The notes beneath the pieces are model-generated. The model ran no database searches, was not told the origin of the DNA, and saw only the letters and a program-made list of their open reading frames with translations. Shown piece after piece: positions 9,589 to 21,735 of a stretch of 64,000 nt of DNA. The DNA comes from Delphinapterus leucas (lineage: Eukaryota > Chordata > Mammalia > Artiodactyla > Monodontidae). Where the stretch lies: NCBI RefSeq assembly GCF_002288925.2, contig NW_022098050.1, forward strand, positions 1,154,924 through 1,218,923, read 5' to 3'. A program made the position numbers and the translations under genes. Every line of letters begins with the position of its first letter. Within the stretch, counting starts at the first letter, position 1.

Positions 9589-10707
9589 CTATTTAGGAGC
9601 CTGACTGCTCTCTTCCAAAAGAAAGTAAGCAATCTGCCCGCGGCCTCCCCGCCTACATTTGGGGCAGATGTGGACCTTGGCCCTGGAAGGGACTCTGCCC
9701 TCAGCAACAGCTGCAGCCCTGGCCGCGACTCTCACTCTTGCTCTCTCTTCCTCATCTTTCAGAGCCTCCTCATAGAGATCTGGTAAGGCACTGGGGACGG
9801 TACCGATGATCTTGGCCACAAACTCCAGCACTTTCATCTTGCTGGTTTCAGCGTGGGCTCTCGGGCCCCACAGGAACTCATAGCGCGGAGGATCGCTGTT
9901 GGGCACCTGGCGGTATGTCAGGTACTTCTGCTGCACGAAATCTTCGCTGATGAGCCTCCTGGGCTCCCCAAAGATCAAGTGCCTCCTCCCAGCATAGAAA
10001 CCCAACGCATTGAGGAATTGCCAGAGCTGCTCTTCAGTGGCACGGTTGCCCTTCTTGAAGATCAGGCCCAGAAGAATCATCAGGAGACCGGATGTGGGCA
10101 GCCCCGACTCATCACTCGGACTTCCCTCGCTGGGGAGGGCGATCTTGCTGATGAGGGCGTAGGAGTGATTGCTGGGGTCGGCATCCTTCAGCTCGAGGCC
10201 AAAGACCAGCTCCATGATCTCAAGGGCTCTGCTGAGAATCTGAGGGAAGTGCTTCTGGTACTTCCTGTTGACAGCCTTCAGCAGTGCTGCCTGCGGGATG
10301 GGCTCCTTCGTTATGTACTTCTCCAGCAGGAACTGCACCAACTTTCTGACCTTCCTAGTCAGAGGATCTCTGCAACTGCTGGGAATGGAAGGTGCTGCCT
10401 GGGAGGTACCTGCACTTTTCTCCTCTTGGCTCTGGGCACCCTCTTCAGATCCTGGGCATGAAACCCCTTCATCACGAGAGGTAGTGGCTGGGGCTCCCTG
10501 AGGCTCCTGGCGAGTGCCAGCAGCAGGGGAGCTCGGGGGAGTGCCCTGAGAAACAGAAGCGGAGTAGGAGGGCGACCCTTGTATCTCTTTTGCCGCCGCC
10601 GCCGCTGCCGCCTCACTGGCCTGGGCACCCTTGAGGCTCTGAGTCTCCCCGTGGGCCTGGTGGCGTTTCTCGCAGGCACGGCGCTTGCTCTTCCGGCCCC
10701 GAGGCAT
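9589..10707 (-). CDS. MAGE-B family protein, unit B (intact, extended C-terminus)
   Basis: The best gene in the window: 372 codons in one exon. I start it at 10707 (MPRGRKSKRRACEKRHQAHG), the conserved MAGE-B start; the open frame runs 31 codons further up, but that part lies across the splice acceptor. Residues 1-30 are basic, 33-39 are an alanine run, 45-115 are a low-complexity Ser/Pro/Glu linker. The MAGE homology domain (winged-helix pair) covers about 117-317, with GNRATEEQLWQFLNALG (220-236), IFGEPRRLI (245-253), [15 protein letters not shown] (270-284) and [14 protein letters not shown] (287-300). Known family role: these domains bind RING E3 ubiquitin ligases, mostly in germ cells. 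The tail is odd: it has CPKC (348-351), and residues about 356-372 come from sequence that is 3'UTR in units C and D. The usual EPITKADML helix is EPIPQAALL. Other MAGE-B members fit, so I give no ortholog symbol. Expression is inferred, not shown. Confidence 0.9.
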   Translation of the reverse strand: MPRGRKSKRRACEKRHQAHGETQSLKGAQASEAAAAAAAKEIQGSPSYSASVSQGTPPSSPAAGTRQEPQGAPATTSRDEGVSCPGSEEGAQSQEEKSAGTSQAAPSIPSSCRDPLTRKVRKLVQFLLEKYITKEPIPQAALLKAVNRKYQKHFPQILSRALEIMELVFGLELKDADPSNHSYALISKIALPSEGSPSDESGLPTSGLLMILLGLIFKKGNRATEEQLWQFLNALGFYAGRRHLIFGEPRRLISEDFVQQKYLTYRQVPNSDPPRYEFLWGPRAHAETSKMKVLEFVAKIIGTVPSALPDLYEEALKDEEERARVRVAARAAAVAEGRVPSRAKVHICPKCRRGGRGQIAYFLLEESSQAPK

Positions 10708-10767
10708 GATGACACAGGTCAGGGCCCGTAGGCGGGAGTGTGCGCAGGAAGGCAGGCAACGAGGGCA

Positions 10768-10770
10768 CCT
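10768..10770 (-). promoter_or_regulatory. Splice acceptor of unit B coding exon
   Basis: The minus strand reads TTGTCCCTCCCCCAG then GTGCCCTCGTTGCC: a pyrimidine tract plus AG, 61 bases before the ATG. MAGE genes carry short untranslated 5' exons joined to one coding exon, which fits. Confidence 0.6.
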
Positions 10771-10774
10771 GGGG

Positions 10775-11155
10775 GAGGGACAAGGAGATGCTGTGAGCAC
10801 CCTCAGCGGGGAGATTCCTCCCTGGCTTTAACCAAGGCCGTCTCTGCAGGGTCCTTGAGGGCACTGCCCCAGGACCCACAGGGCTCCTGTTCTCCTGCTC
10901 AGCCCGTCCCCTGAGACCCCTGTGGAGGACTGTAGAGTGAGCCTTGGGGCACAGCCAGCCAGCCCTGCCTGGGTGGTACGGGGGTGACAGTCGGGGCTGG
11001 CAGGGGAGGTAGGTCCCCACGGTTCCCATTCAGAGTCAGGATGACAGTTGTTGCCAAGACTACCCCCCCACCCCCTCCCCTCTGCTGCTCTGAAGTTGAC
11101 ACCACCATCTTCCATGACACCGAGGAGGAGGAAAGGAGGGAGCGTTCAGCCCACC
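10775..11155 (-). other. Proximal 5' intron of unit B
   Basis: Non-coding and collinear with unit A 5740-6090. Open frames on both strands here are GC-driven and not conserved in unit A. Confidence 0.55.
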
Positions 11156-11159
11156 ACCG

Positions 11160-13080
11160 AAGGGTCCTGGGACCCTCCCTTCTGCTGCCTGGTGGCTGCC
11201 CCTTCAGAACAAAGCTCTACCCTCCCTCGGACCTGGCAGAGGAAATTACGGGCAGTCTCAGCCTGACAGTCCTTTCTTGGGAGTTTAAGGGTTGACAGGA
11301 GGGAACGGGCCATATTCTCTCTTGTCCCTTCTCTTCGGGGTGGGTGACTCCCTTAGTCCTCACTCGGGGTCCTCCCTGGACGGCCGGTGCAGCCTGGAGC
11401 TCCTCTTGCCCCGAGGGCCATCTGCTCGCACCAGTGCCGGCACCTCCTTGAGTCTCATTCGGAGGCAGTGAGGGTGACCACGCGGCCACCATGTGGCAGA
11501 GTTTTACCAAGCCTGCAGCGTGCGGCAGACAGGTCGAGGCCCTGTGGCTGGCGGCCCCACTGGCCCTCACTCAAGGGCTTGGGCTGACTCTTGGGAGTGC
11601 TTAGGGACGCGCCTTCTGCTGGCCTGCACCTGTCCTCTCAGACAGCAGCCCTCCCTTCTCCGTGTGTGGCCAGAAGGAAGCGGCTGACAACAGGGGAGGG
11701 CTTCTGAGGTGCCCTTGCGACGGTGAGGGTGGTCCTCGCCCTGACTCCTCCCGTGCCCTGGAAATCCTCCCTCTGCTGACCTGCGGCCAGCCCCTCAGGA
11801 CAAGGCCCCCTCCTCCCTGTGTCTCCCGCGTCTGTCCGTCCGTCCGCGTTCGCACTGAGGGAGCCCCTCAGTCTTTAGACCTGCCCGGAGGCTCCCAGGC
11901 CGACATCAGGGGCGGGGTCCGCGTGGCCGCCATTCTGGGGTGTGGAGCCCCTCGGTCCCCACGAGGGTCCCGTCCTTCACTCCATAGGGCCTGGGGCGCT
12001 CCCTCTACTGAGCTGAGCCAGGGTCCACCAGCCTCAGAGCGAGGCCTTCCTTGCCCGAGACCCCGCTGGGGAAGCGGATGGACTTTGGGCCTAACAGCCA
12101 GGCCCGAGCCTCCGGGGCCGAAAGCAGGGGCGGGGGAGGTGGGGCCTGTGTGGCCGCCTCTTTTCGGAGGGAATGGGAATTGGCGGTGTAGGGGGCGTGT
12201 CCCGGCACTTCTTACTGGGGTCACCTCACACCTTGTAACCTGACGAGACGTAGCACTCCTACCACGGCTCACCCTCGCTGGAAGTCAGCTCTCAAAAATG
12301 GCCTCGCCCCCACATCGTCGTTAGGATGACGTCACTTCCGGTCACGCGTATCTGGGATCCAGGGGGACAGCAGGGGCGGGGCGGGGGCGGGGCCGGGGCC
12401 GGGTGGAACGGGGGGTGGTGTGGGGGGGTGTTTCTGGGGGAGTTTCCGGCAGGCCTGGCACGAGGGCCTTTCATTGACTCTTGGCGGGTCCTGGGACTTT
12501 TCACTCTGCTGAGCTGAGTCAGCAGGCGTCACACCTTCGCTCTCGTTTCTATCAGCACCCCCAGCCAGAAGTATCTGGGGCCCTGAGCCTCACAGCCATG
12601 CCTGGGTCCCCCGAGACTGACAGTGAGGGCTCTTTGGGGCCCCTTCTTCTATGGCGGATGCTGCTCTCAATCCTCTCTCAGTGTCTTCTCTTGACTCCCT
12701 GCAGGTGCTGGGCTACCTCCCGTCTGCTGACCTGAGGCCAAGGCCTCACATCAAAGACATCAACTCCCTGAGACTGCTGGTGTGAAGTGCAGGCACGTCT
12801 CATCTGGACACTTCTGCCTGGAGCCTCCCAGAGATGGCTGCTGCAGGTAAGATGAACTGAGGGGAAAGGAGGCGAGACTCTCTTCTGTGGTTTGGAGCCC
12901 GTCAGGTCTCACTCAAGGTCCTCACATTGACTGCTGGCAGGGCCTGCGATTCCTTCCTTCTCTGGTATGAATCCATCCCTGTCCCCAACCGTGCCCCACA
13001 GAATCCCAGAGGAGTTAGTGAAGGGGCGCCTTAGCCTGACAGTTCTCACTGTGGTCTCTCTTTGTTGACATCAGGGGCAT
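11160..13080 (-). repeat. Degenerate ~210-bp tandem repeats, 5' flank of unit B
   Basis: The block seen in unit A recurs with opening elements near 11355, 11565, 11730, 11955, 12655 and 12905 (GTCCTCACTCGGGGTCCTCC; GGTCTCACTCAAGGTCCTCA). The middle part (11800-12450) is much richer in G+C and CpG than the rest of the window. It holds the promoter candidate. No conserved coding frame. Confidence 0.6.
12273..12403 (-). promoter_or_regulatory. Candidate promoter and exon 1 of MAGE unit B
   Basis: A perfect CRE palindrome TGACGTCA (12327-12334) abuts an ETS site; ACTTCCGGT at 12334-12342 is CCGGAAGT on the minus strand. GC boxes (GGGGCGGGGC-like) fill 12373-12400. Known: MAGE promoters are ETS-driven and silenced by CpG methylation in somatic cells. 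Just downstream on the minus strand, AGG|GTGAGC gives a plausible splice donor (exon end 12273), so a short exon 1 may lie at roughly 12300-12273. Transcription start, exon and use are inference. No such composite site was seen upstream of A or C. Confidence 0.45.
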
Positions 13081-13639
13081 TGCCCAAAAGTTCAGAAATG
13101 AATTTCTGTCCTTTTGTACAACTACTGTGTTACTTGCTTTTCTCTTTTAGTCCGTGTGCGATAGTCTATTAAGATGATCACTTAAAAAGGCCAGTTGTCA
13201 TGCACTAAGAAAGTTTCAGATGGTTATTTCACAGCCTGTGGACCATACTGCCACATCCAGCCCAATCTTTGGTGTCCCATGCTCCTGGCATGCGGGCTCT
13301 GAAATGCTGCCTCAGATTCCTTCAGTGAAGCAGTAGAGATTCATGGTCCCAGAGCACAGTGGAAGAATCAAGGGCTCAACGTTATAGGCTTTTCTCTAAT
13401 CAATCCTGTCATCTGCCTCTCTTGCAGGCTACAGACCTGTCTCGAATTCAGGGCATCCCCCTACCTGCCCACACTCAGGTTCTAGTTCAACACAGCCTTA
13501 GTCTCTCCCAGGGGGTTCTCATTTATTTTGTTTTGTTGTTGCTGGTATTGTTCTTTCATTCTCACTTTTATAGTTTCTCCAGTATCGAGTTTAGTAAACA
13601 GCAGCCCAAGTCTGGTAGCCATCTTGGAAACTACATATG
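13081..13639. other. Non-coding, no recognised feature
   Basis: Moderately AT-rich sequence after the GC-rich flank. An open frame near 13360-13640 has no family resemblance and no homolog elsewhere in the window. Nothing else seen. Confidence 0.4.
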
Positions 13640-14037
13640 AGGCAGTGTATTAGCATGCTCAGGCTGCCGTAGCAAAATACCACAGGCTGGATGTCTTAAC
13701 AACAGCAATTTATTTTCTCACAGTTCTAGAGGCTAGTAGTTCCCGATAGAGGTGCTGGCCGACTCAATTTCTGGTAAGAGCTCTCGTCCTGGCTTTTTGC
13801 TATGTCCTCACAGGGCCTCTTCTCTGTAAATACACAGAAAGAGAATGATATCTGGTGTCAATTACTCTTCCTGTAAGGACATCAGCCTTATTGGATTAGC
13901 GCCCCACCCTTATGACTTCATTTAACCTTAATAACCTCCCTAAAGACCCTGTCTCCAAATACAGCAACAGTGGTGGATTAGGGCTTCAGCATATGAATTT
14001 GTGGGGAGTGTGGAGGGCACAATTCAGTCCATACCAG
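13640..14037 (-). mobile_element. MaLR LTR (MST/MLT1-like), antisense
   Basis: Starts GTGTATTAGCATGCTCAGGC, then CAATTTATTTTCTCACAGTT, and ends ATTCAGTCCATACCAG. This is the reverse complement of the familiar MST/MLT1 LTR with its AAATAAATT poly(A) region. Confidence 0.7.
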
Positions 14038-14139
14038 GTAATAAATCTGTAAATAATTCAAGGAGAAGTGGCATATTTACAATATTCTTTTCCCCATGAA
14101 TAAACATAGCGTACTTCTTTATTTATTTGGGATTTCTTT

Positions 14140-15112
14140 TTCTATCAGTACATTTTTATAGTTGCCTACAAAAAGATCATGTACATTTTTGTTAAGTTTC
14201 CTTTTAAGTAAGTTTTGGATGCTGCTGCTGTTGTTATGGGAGTATTTTCTATTAATTATTCTAATTAGCTATTGATTTTGTGTGGTTAGGCTCCTGATTT
14301 TGGTATAGTAATCTTATATACAACAGCTTTTGGAGTCTCTTGTTCATTTGAGTATTTTGTGCACTGGTTCCTTGGGATTTTCTAATTAGAGGGTTATATT
14401 GTCGCCATTTATTATCTCTGTCTTTTCAATATTCCTTCCTCTTATTTATTTCAATATTCTTATTCTTCTAGTTATGTATTCCAGTCCACTTTTAAACAGT
14501 AGATACAGTACCATAATATCTGTGTCTTTGTCCTGACTTTGATGGGAATGCTTCTAACATTTCACATTTATCTAAGTTTGCTGTAGATTTTAGGAAATGA
14601 AAATTCTCTTCAAATGTTATTTTACTAAAGGCTTTTAACCATGGTGTTAAGTATTTTTTCAAAGGCTTTTTCTACACCCCTGGACATGATCAAATACATT
14701 TTATTCTCTAATCTATTAATATAGAGAAATTCCAGTTGACAATTTTTTGTAATGTTATAATATCTTTGCATTTCTTGAAGTCAGCCTCTTTACTCACTGC
14801 TGTATTGGATATGCCATGAATTTATTTAGGATAGATGTCTCTACATAAGTGAGCTTAGCTCAAGTGATTTTTTTTCTTGGGGTGTCATTATTTGGTCTCT
14901 GTTTGAAGGTCAGCACACCTATTAAAATGAGTTTAGCAATTTATCATCAACAGATTATTGGAGAAAGAAAATGTGGTATAAAGATATGATATTTATAATG
15001 AACATTTTCACTAAAGAAATTATTAATGGTATACAACCATACAGAGAAGAGTAAAATGAACCCAGTATACCTGACACTCAGAATCAACAATCATTAATAG
15101 TTAGAGGTAAAT
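14140..15112 (-). mobile_element. Degraded L1 fragment (antisense), flank copy 2
   Basis: The minus strand resembles L1 ORF2. The segment matches 40610-41450 (ATGCATTCCAGTC-like, GTAGATTTTAGGAAATGAAA, TTTCTTGRATTCAGCCTC-like) and in part 840-990. It is the outer flank of unit B, just as the copy at 40.5 kb abuts unit D. Confidence 0.6.
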
Positions 15113-18100
15113 ATTGATCCAGTTAGCATTTGTTAGGTTTTTACTTTACAGATTTTGAAATTTCCAGACAAGGAATTTAAATAAATTTGAGTACTATTTT
15201 AAGAGTTCTAATAGGAAAAATAGACAATATGCAAGACTAAATAAGTAATGTTATTAGAGAGAAGGAAACTGTAAGAAAGAATCAAAACTAAATGCTAGAA
15301 ATCAAAAATACAGTAAGAGAATTGAAAAAATACCTTTGACAGGCTCATTAGTAGATGTGACACATGTGAGGAAACAATCAGTAAATCTGAAGACAGGTGA
15401 ATTGCACCTCCTCAGTTGAATCAAAAAGAGAAACAAAGAACAAAATAATTAACAGAACACCCAAAAACCATGGGGCAATATCAAAAGGTGTAATATACAG
15501 ATAATTCCAATGCCAGGCAGAGAAGAATGGGGGTAGAAATACATTTGAAACAATAGGCCAAGGACTTTCTAACATTAATGACAGACACCAAAGCATAGAT
15601 TGAGACAGCTCAGAGAACACCAAGATAAATACCAAAACAAACAAACAAACTATACCTGGGCATATCGTATTCACACTGCAGAAAACCAAAGGCAAAGACA
15701 ACATTTTGAAGAAAGTTGGGGGCGGGGAGAGACACGTCTCCTAAAGAGGAAGAAAAATAAAGATTATAGCAAACTCCTCATCAGAAAGCATGCAAGCAAG
15801 AAGAGAGTGAAGTGAAATCTTTAAAATGTTGAAAGAAAAAGTATCAACTAGAATTCTGTATCCAACAAAATTTTAAAAAAAGAGAGAGAGAGAGAAGGGG
15901 AAATAAAGACTTTCTCAGTCAAACAAACAGACAAAAAAACCCAGAGTCAATTCATTGCCTCATAGGCCTCATAGTAGATCTACTGTGCAAGAAATGTTAA
16001 AATAAATTCATTATGTGGAAAGAAAATGATATAGATCAGAAACTCGGATGAGTATAAAAAAGGAAAAGCATCAGAGAAGGAATAAATGGAGATAAAATGA
16101 AATCTTTAACTTTTGTCATTCTTAATTAATTTAAAAATGTTTGTTTTAAGCAGCAATAGTAACAATGGACTAGGTGGTTGTAGCACATGGACAAGTAAAA
16201 TAAACGAGAGCAATGTCACAAGAGACAGGAAGGAATTAGAAATCCTCTGTTATAAAGAATCGGCACTACATGTGAAACAATATGATATTACTTGAAGGTG
16301 GACTAAGATTATTTAGAAATGTGTATTGTAAACCCTAGGAAAACCAGTGAAGAGGTTAAAGAAAAGTATGAACGATATATCAAGAAAAGAGATAAAATAG
16401 AATCATGTAAAATGCTCAGTTAATACCAGAGAGCATAAAAAAAGGATATAAAAAAGAGCAAATGCAACAAATAGAAAACAGTTACACAAATAGTAGATTT
16501 TAATAAAACTATTGATATATCAATAATCACTTTAAATGTGAATACTCTAAATACACGAGTTAGAAGGCAGAAATTGTCACAGTGGTTAAAAAATAAATTA
16601 AAAAAGACTCAACTATATGCTATCTATGAGAAACCCATTTGTGTATCAAGACTCTGATAGGTTAAAAGCAAAAGGATGAGAGATTTTAGTACAGTGAAAC
16701 TCTTCTATATGATACTGTAATGGTGGATACATAACATTATGCACCTGTCAAAGTCTGCAACACAGAGAGTGACCCTAATGTAAACTATGGACTTTAGTTA
16801 ATGATAATATATTAATATTAGTTTATTAATTGTAACAAATGTACCACACTTAACGCAAGATGTCAGTAATAGGGAAAACTGTGTGTGTGTGTGTCAGGGT
16901 GGGGGTATATGGGAACTAGTGCTTTCGGCTCAATATTTCTGTAAGTCTAAAACTGCTCTAAAAATAATGTCTATTAATTAAAACAAGAGCAAGGAAAATT
17001 CACATACATGGTAGACACATAACCAGCTTACTGTAATTGGAATAAATCTATATTGTAATTGAACTAAAGCACTCAAGCAAGAGTCAGCTACAGAAAAAGA
17101 AGGAGTCTTTAGATGATGTGATGGATTATCTTGTTAAGAACATACCTCTAAACTGTCTGGTAGATTTCTTTTATCTTCAGCTGACCAAGTCTCAGAATGC
17201 TGAGAACCAAGGTGCAGGGGAAGACAGGGCCAGCCAAGAAGCTTAGCAACCTGAGCACAAAGCACGTTAAACTTGTTCCTTTCACCAGTACATGGTGCAG
17301 CCAGCCAGATGACACCTTCTGTTATGCTGAAATTAACCTGTTAGGCAAATCTGTATTGAGGAAGCAGGAAGCTAGAAAATGCACCCTTACTTGTGGTCAT
17401 TTTCAGCTGAATAAAGAACTTTAAGGTTTCTGACATTAACAGATAAATTCTTTTGTTTACTTGGCTGGTGAAAAAAGAATGGTAGACTTGTCAGAGCCTA
17501 GCCAGAACTAACTAAAAGTTCAAGTGCACTTATGGTCTCTTGCGGCCATTGTGTTGCTACTGTTAATGTACGGTTCTATTAAATAGAAACACATTCATGG
17601 GGGTTGTGGTATGAACTAGTATCTGCTCTGATTTTGTTTGAATGGGACTCATCACTGGTTTGTCTCATGATGCATGCTTGTCTAACTTTATTTTAGTTTC
17701 TTATATCTCAGGCATTTCACCTTTGAATTCAACAAAATGTACTTCAGAGTAGACTGCTTAAAAAGAAGTAGAGGGATAGAGACAGATATACCATGATAAA
17801 AGTAGTCAAAAAAAGCTAAAGTAGCTATATAAATTTCAGCCAAAGCAGATTTCAGAACAAGGAATAATATCAGGGATATGAAGAGACATTATGTAATAAT
17901 AAAAGGATCAATTATCTGAGAATGTATTACAACCCCAAACATATATGCACCTAACAACAGAGCATCACAATACATGAGGCAAAAACTGATTGAACTGAAA
18001 GAAGAAATATACAGTCATAGTTGCAGGCATCAACACTTCTGTGTCAGTAATTGATAGATGAAGAAGTCAGAACATCATTACAAATATATAGATGGCATGA

Positions 18101-18224
18101 GCAATCCTAACAATCAGCTTGACCTAATTGACATCATACACTACTCCATCCAACAACAACAGCAGAATATACATTCTTCTCAAGCTTACATGTGACATTC
18201 ACCAAGCTAGACCAACTTTTCTTT

Positions 18225-18500
18225 TTCTTTCTTTTTTAAAATTGTTAAAAAATTTTTATTGGAGTATAGTTGATTTACAATGTTGTGTTAGTTTCAGGTC
18301 TACAACAAAGTGAATCTGTTATATATATACATGTATCCACTCTTTTTTAGCTTCTTTTCCCATATAGGCCATTACAGAGTATTGAGTAGAGTTCCCTGTG
18401 CTATACAGTATACACACTACTATACATAAAATAGATAACTAATAAGGGCCTACTGTATACACCACATTTTCATCCATATCTCTGTCCATAAAATACCATT
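18225..18500 (-). mobile_element. Younger L1 3' end (antisense), nested
   Basis: TTTTTATTGGAGTATAGTTG, TTTACAATGTTGTGTTAGTT and TTCCCTGTGCTATACAGTA are the reverse complement of the cetartiodactyl L1 3'UTR. It interrupts the sense L1M (ORF2 text stops near 18220 and related text resumes after 18500). Confidence 0.65.
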
Positions 18501-19958
18501 AAACACACCTTAACAAATTTAAAAGAATACAAATCATACAAAATATGTTCTCAGATCACAGCAGACATTAGAAATCAATAACAGAAATATATCTGGAAAG
18601 TTCCCAAATATTTATAACTTAAACAATACACTTATAAATAATTCATAAATCAAAGATTTCTTCTTTAAAATTTATATCAAAGATTTCTTCTTTAAAATTA
18701 AAATTTCTCTTGAAATCTAAAAAATTTTTAAATAAGTGAAAATGAAAATGCAGATTACCAGAATTTGTGAATTGCTACTAAACTACTGCCTAGAGAGAAA
18801 TTTAGAGGATTAAATGCAAATATTAGAAAAAAAAGAAAGCTCTGATGCAAATAACCTAAGAGCCCACCTTAGGAAACTAGAGAAAAAAGAGCAAATTAAA
18901 CGTAAAATGAGCAGAAGAAAGGAAATAATAAAAAATAATTATAAATAAATGAAATTTTAAAATAGGAAAACAATAGAGAAAATCCATAAAATCCTCAATG
19001 ACATCAATAAACTTGGTAAGTCACTAGCCAGGATAACCAAGAAAGAAAATAGAGAAGACATCAGCTACCAATATCAGGAATAAAAGAGGGATCACCACTC
19101 TGGATCCCAGAGACATTAAAAGGATTTTTGTCAAAATGGAACGTTATGAACAGCTCTATGTCTACAAATTTGATAAAGATGAAATGGATTAGCTCCTTGA
19201 AAGGCACAAACTACCTAAACTCATTTAAATTGAAATAGATAGTCTGAAGAGCCTTACGCCTATGAAAGAAATTTAATTAATAGTTAAAAACCTTCTAAAT
19301 AAAGGAATCTTTAGGCCCAGATAGTTTCATTGATGAATTCCATTAAATATTTAAGGATGAAATAATACAAATCATCTGCAATCTTTTTCAGAAAATAGAA
19401 GAAGAGAGAAGCACTCTCAGTTTTTTTTTATGAGGCCAGCATCACCCTAAGCCCAAAGCCAGATAAATATATTACTGGAGAGGAAAACTACAGACAAATA
19501 TCTCTTATGAACATAGACAAAAAAATCCTTAACAAAATAGTAGCAAATGGAATTCAGCTGTATGTAAAAGGAGTAATACATTATTACCAAGTAGGGCTCA
19601 TTTCCAGAATTCAAGCCTAATATAACATTTATAAATCAATTAGTGATTTTATCAGAATAATAGACTGAATAAGAAAAATGTTATCATACCAATAGATGTA
19701 GAAAAATAATTTGAAATTTTTAATACCCATTTAGGATAAAAACTTTAAAAAGTAGGTTTAGAAGGGAATTTCTGTAACCTGATAAAGGGTACATAAAACC
19801 TAGAGCTAACCTTATACCTAATAATGAGGGAGTGAATGCTTTCCCCCTAAGACTGGAAATGAAACAAAGATGTCCTCTCATTACTCCAGTTCAATATCAT
19901 GATGGAAGTCCTATCCAGTGCAAGACAAACAATAACAAATAGATAAAAGGTATACAGA

Positions 19959-20169
19959 GGGCTTCCCTGGTGGCACAGTGGTTGAGAGTCTGCCTGCCGA
20001 TGCGGGGGACACGGGTTTGTGCCCCGGTCTGGGAAGAGCCCACATGCCGCGGAGCGGCTGGGCCCGTGAGCCATGGCCGCTGAGCCTGCGCGTCCGGAGC
20101 CTGTGCTCCACAACGGGAGAGGCCACAACAGTGAGAGACCCGCGTACCGCAAAAAAAAAAAAAAAAAAA
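19959..20169 (+). mobile_element. CHR-type SINE (sense), nested in L1M
   Basis: Full-length head GGCTTCCCTGGTGGCACAGT, tRNA-like A and B box region, ACCGC and an uninterrupted A tail. A clean target duplication AAAAGGTATACAGA lies at 19945-19958 and 20170-20183. The intact duplication and pure tail point to a fairly recent insertion. This family marks the genome as cetacean or close kin. Overlapping open frames are SINE shadows. Confidence 0.9.
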
Positions 20170-21269
20170 AAAAGGTATACAGATAGGAAAGGGATAAATT
20201 ACAATTATATACTTTTGGCACAGGAAATGATTGTCTATGTAGAAAACCACAAAGAATCTATAAAGAAAGCCTCCTGGACCTAATAACAGTATAATTGCAT
20301 TACCATATACCAGCAATTAACAATTGAAATTAGAAGTTTAAAAAAGCAAAAACATTTACCAATGCAAAAAAATGAAATACTTAACTATAAATCTAACAAA
20401 ATATATACCAAATCGATTTGTGGAAAACTACAAGACACTTACCAAGAGGATCTAAATGAATGGAGAAATATTCTCTGTTAATGAATTGATAGACTCACCA
20501 TTATTAAGATGTGAATTATTTCTAACTTAATCTATACATTTAATGCAGTCCCAATCAAAATCCCAGTAACTTATTTGTAGAAATTTAAAAAAACCTGATT
20601 CTAATATTTATATGAAGTGGCAAAGGTCCTAGAAGAGCCAACACAATGTTGAAAAAGAAGAATGAAGTTTGAAGACTCACAGTACCGTATTTCAAGGCTT
20701 AAAATAAAGCTGTAGTAATCAAGACAGCATAGTATTGGTGAAAGAATAGACAAATAGATCGTTGAACCAGAGAATTGAGAGCCCAGAAATAGTCCCACAC
20801 AAATATAGTCAACTAACTTTCGACAAAGGTACAAAGGCAAATATCAATAAGTGAAAAATATTTTTTTCACCAAGCAGTGCTAGAGCAATGGATGTTCATA
20901 TGGGAAAAAATGAACTTAGTCACAAACCTCACACCTTACACAAAAATTAACTGAAAATAGAGTATATATCTAAATGTAAACTGCAAAACTATGTAACTTC
21001 TGGAAGAAAATACAGGAGAAAATCTATGACTTTGGATGTGGTGATGAGTTTTAGATACAATAGCAAAAGCACAATATATAAAAGAAAAAAACTTATAAGT
21101 TGGACTTTATTAAAATTAAAAAGTTTTGCTCTGTGAAAGATACTGTTAAGAGAATGAAAAACTAAGCCACAGATTGAGAGAAAATATTTGCAAATCACAT
21201 ATCTGATAAATGACTTGTATTTGAATGTACAAAGAGCTCTTAAAACTCAACAATAATAAAACAAGGAAC

Positions 21270-21735
21270 CAGTAGTGATTTAAATGGTGTCTCTAAAAAG
21301 AGACTGTTGAAACCTATGAATGTGACCTTATTTGGAAAAAGTCTTTGTAGATGTAATTAAGTTAAAGATCTCAAGATGTGATCATCCTGGATTAAGGATG
21401 ATCTACCCAAGGACAGGTCCCATAAGAGAAAGACAGAGGAAGAATTGAGACACAGACATAGAGGGGAAAGGCATGTGAATATGGAGGTGTAGGCAGAGAT
21501 TGGAGAGATGTATTTACAAGCCAAGGAACATCCAAGAATTGCTGGGTAGGTACCAGAAGGTAGAAGAAAGGTCTGGAAATGGATCTTCCCTTAGAGCCTC
21601 CAGAAGGAACCAACTCTTTTGACAGCTTGATTTCAGACTTCTGGCCTTCATAACTGTGAGAGAATAAACTCCTTTTGTTGTAAGCCTCCCAGTTTGTGCT
21701 ATTACAGATGTTCTACAAAAATAATACATTACCTT
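21270..21735 (+). mobile_element. MaLR-type LTR (MLT1-like), sense, nested in L1M
   Basis: GAATGTGACCTTATTTGGAA, TTGTAGATGTAATTAAGTTA, AGAGCCTCCAGAAGGAACCA and TGTGAGAGAATAAACTCC follow the MLT1-like LTR pattern in order, with its poly(A) signal. Adjacent sequence on both sides is L1M. Confidence 0.6.

Noticed and set aside
9853..10461. Plus-strand 202-codon frame opposite MAGE unit B
   Set aside because: Antisense shadow of a conserved coding exon.
10359..10715. Overlapping open frame on the MAGE strand in unit B (118 codons), with a matching frame in unit A (5262-5678)
   Set aside because: Both begin with GTG, not ATG, and lie in GC-rich coding sequence. The similarity follows from the conserved MAGE frame and equal lengths. 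No independent evidence of coding.
11662..12272. Long frames on both strands in the 5' flank of unit B (193 and 134 codons)
   Set aside because: High GC content makes stops rare; no family resemblance, and the homologous repeats of A and C do not keep them.
15378..15704. Minus-strand 108-codon hydrophobic frame
   Set aside because: Lies antisense to old L1 ORF1-like sequence; AT-rich reversed purine sequence gives apparent membrane segments.
19847..20316. Several frames with Cys/Arg-rich text
   Set aside because: Translations of the CHR SINE; the same text recurs at 42385-42645, 49337-49615 and 58900-59761.
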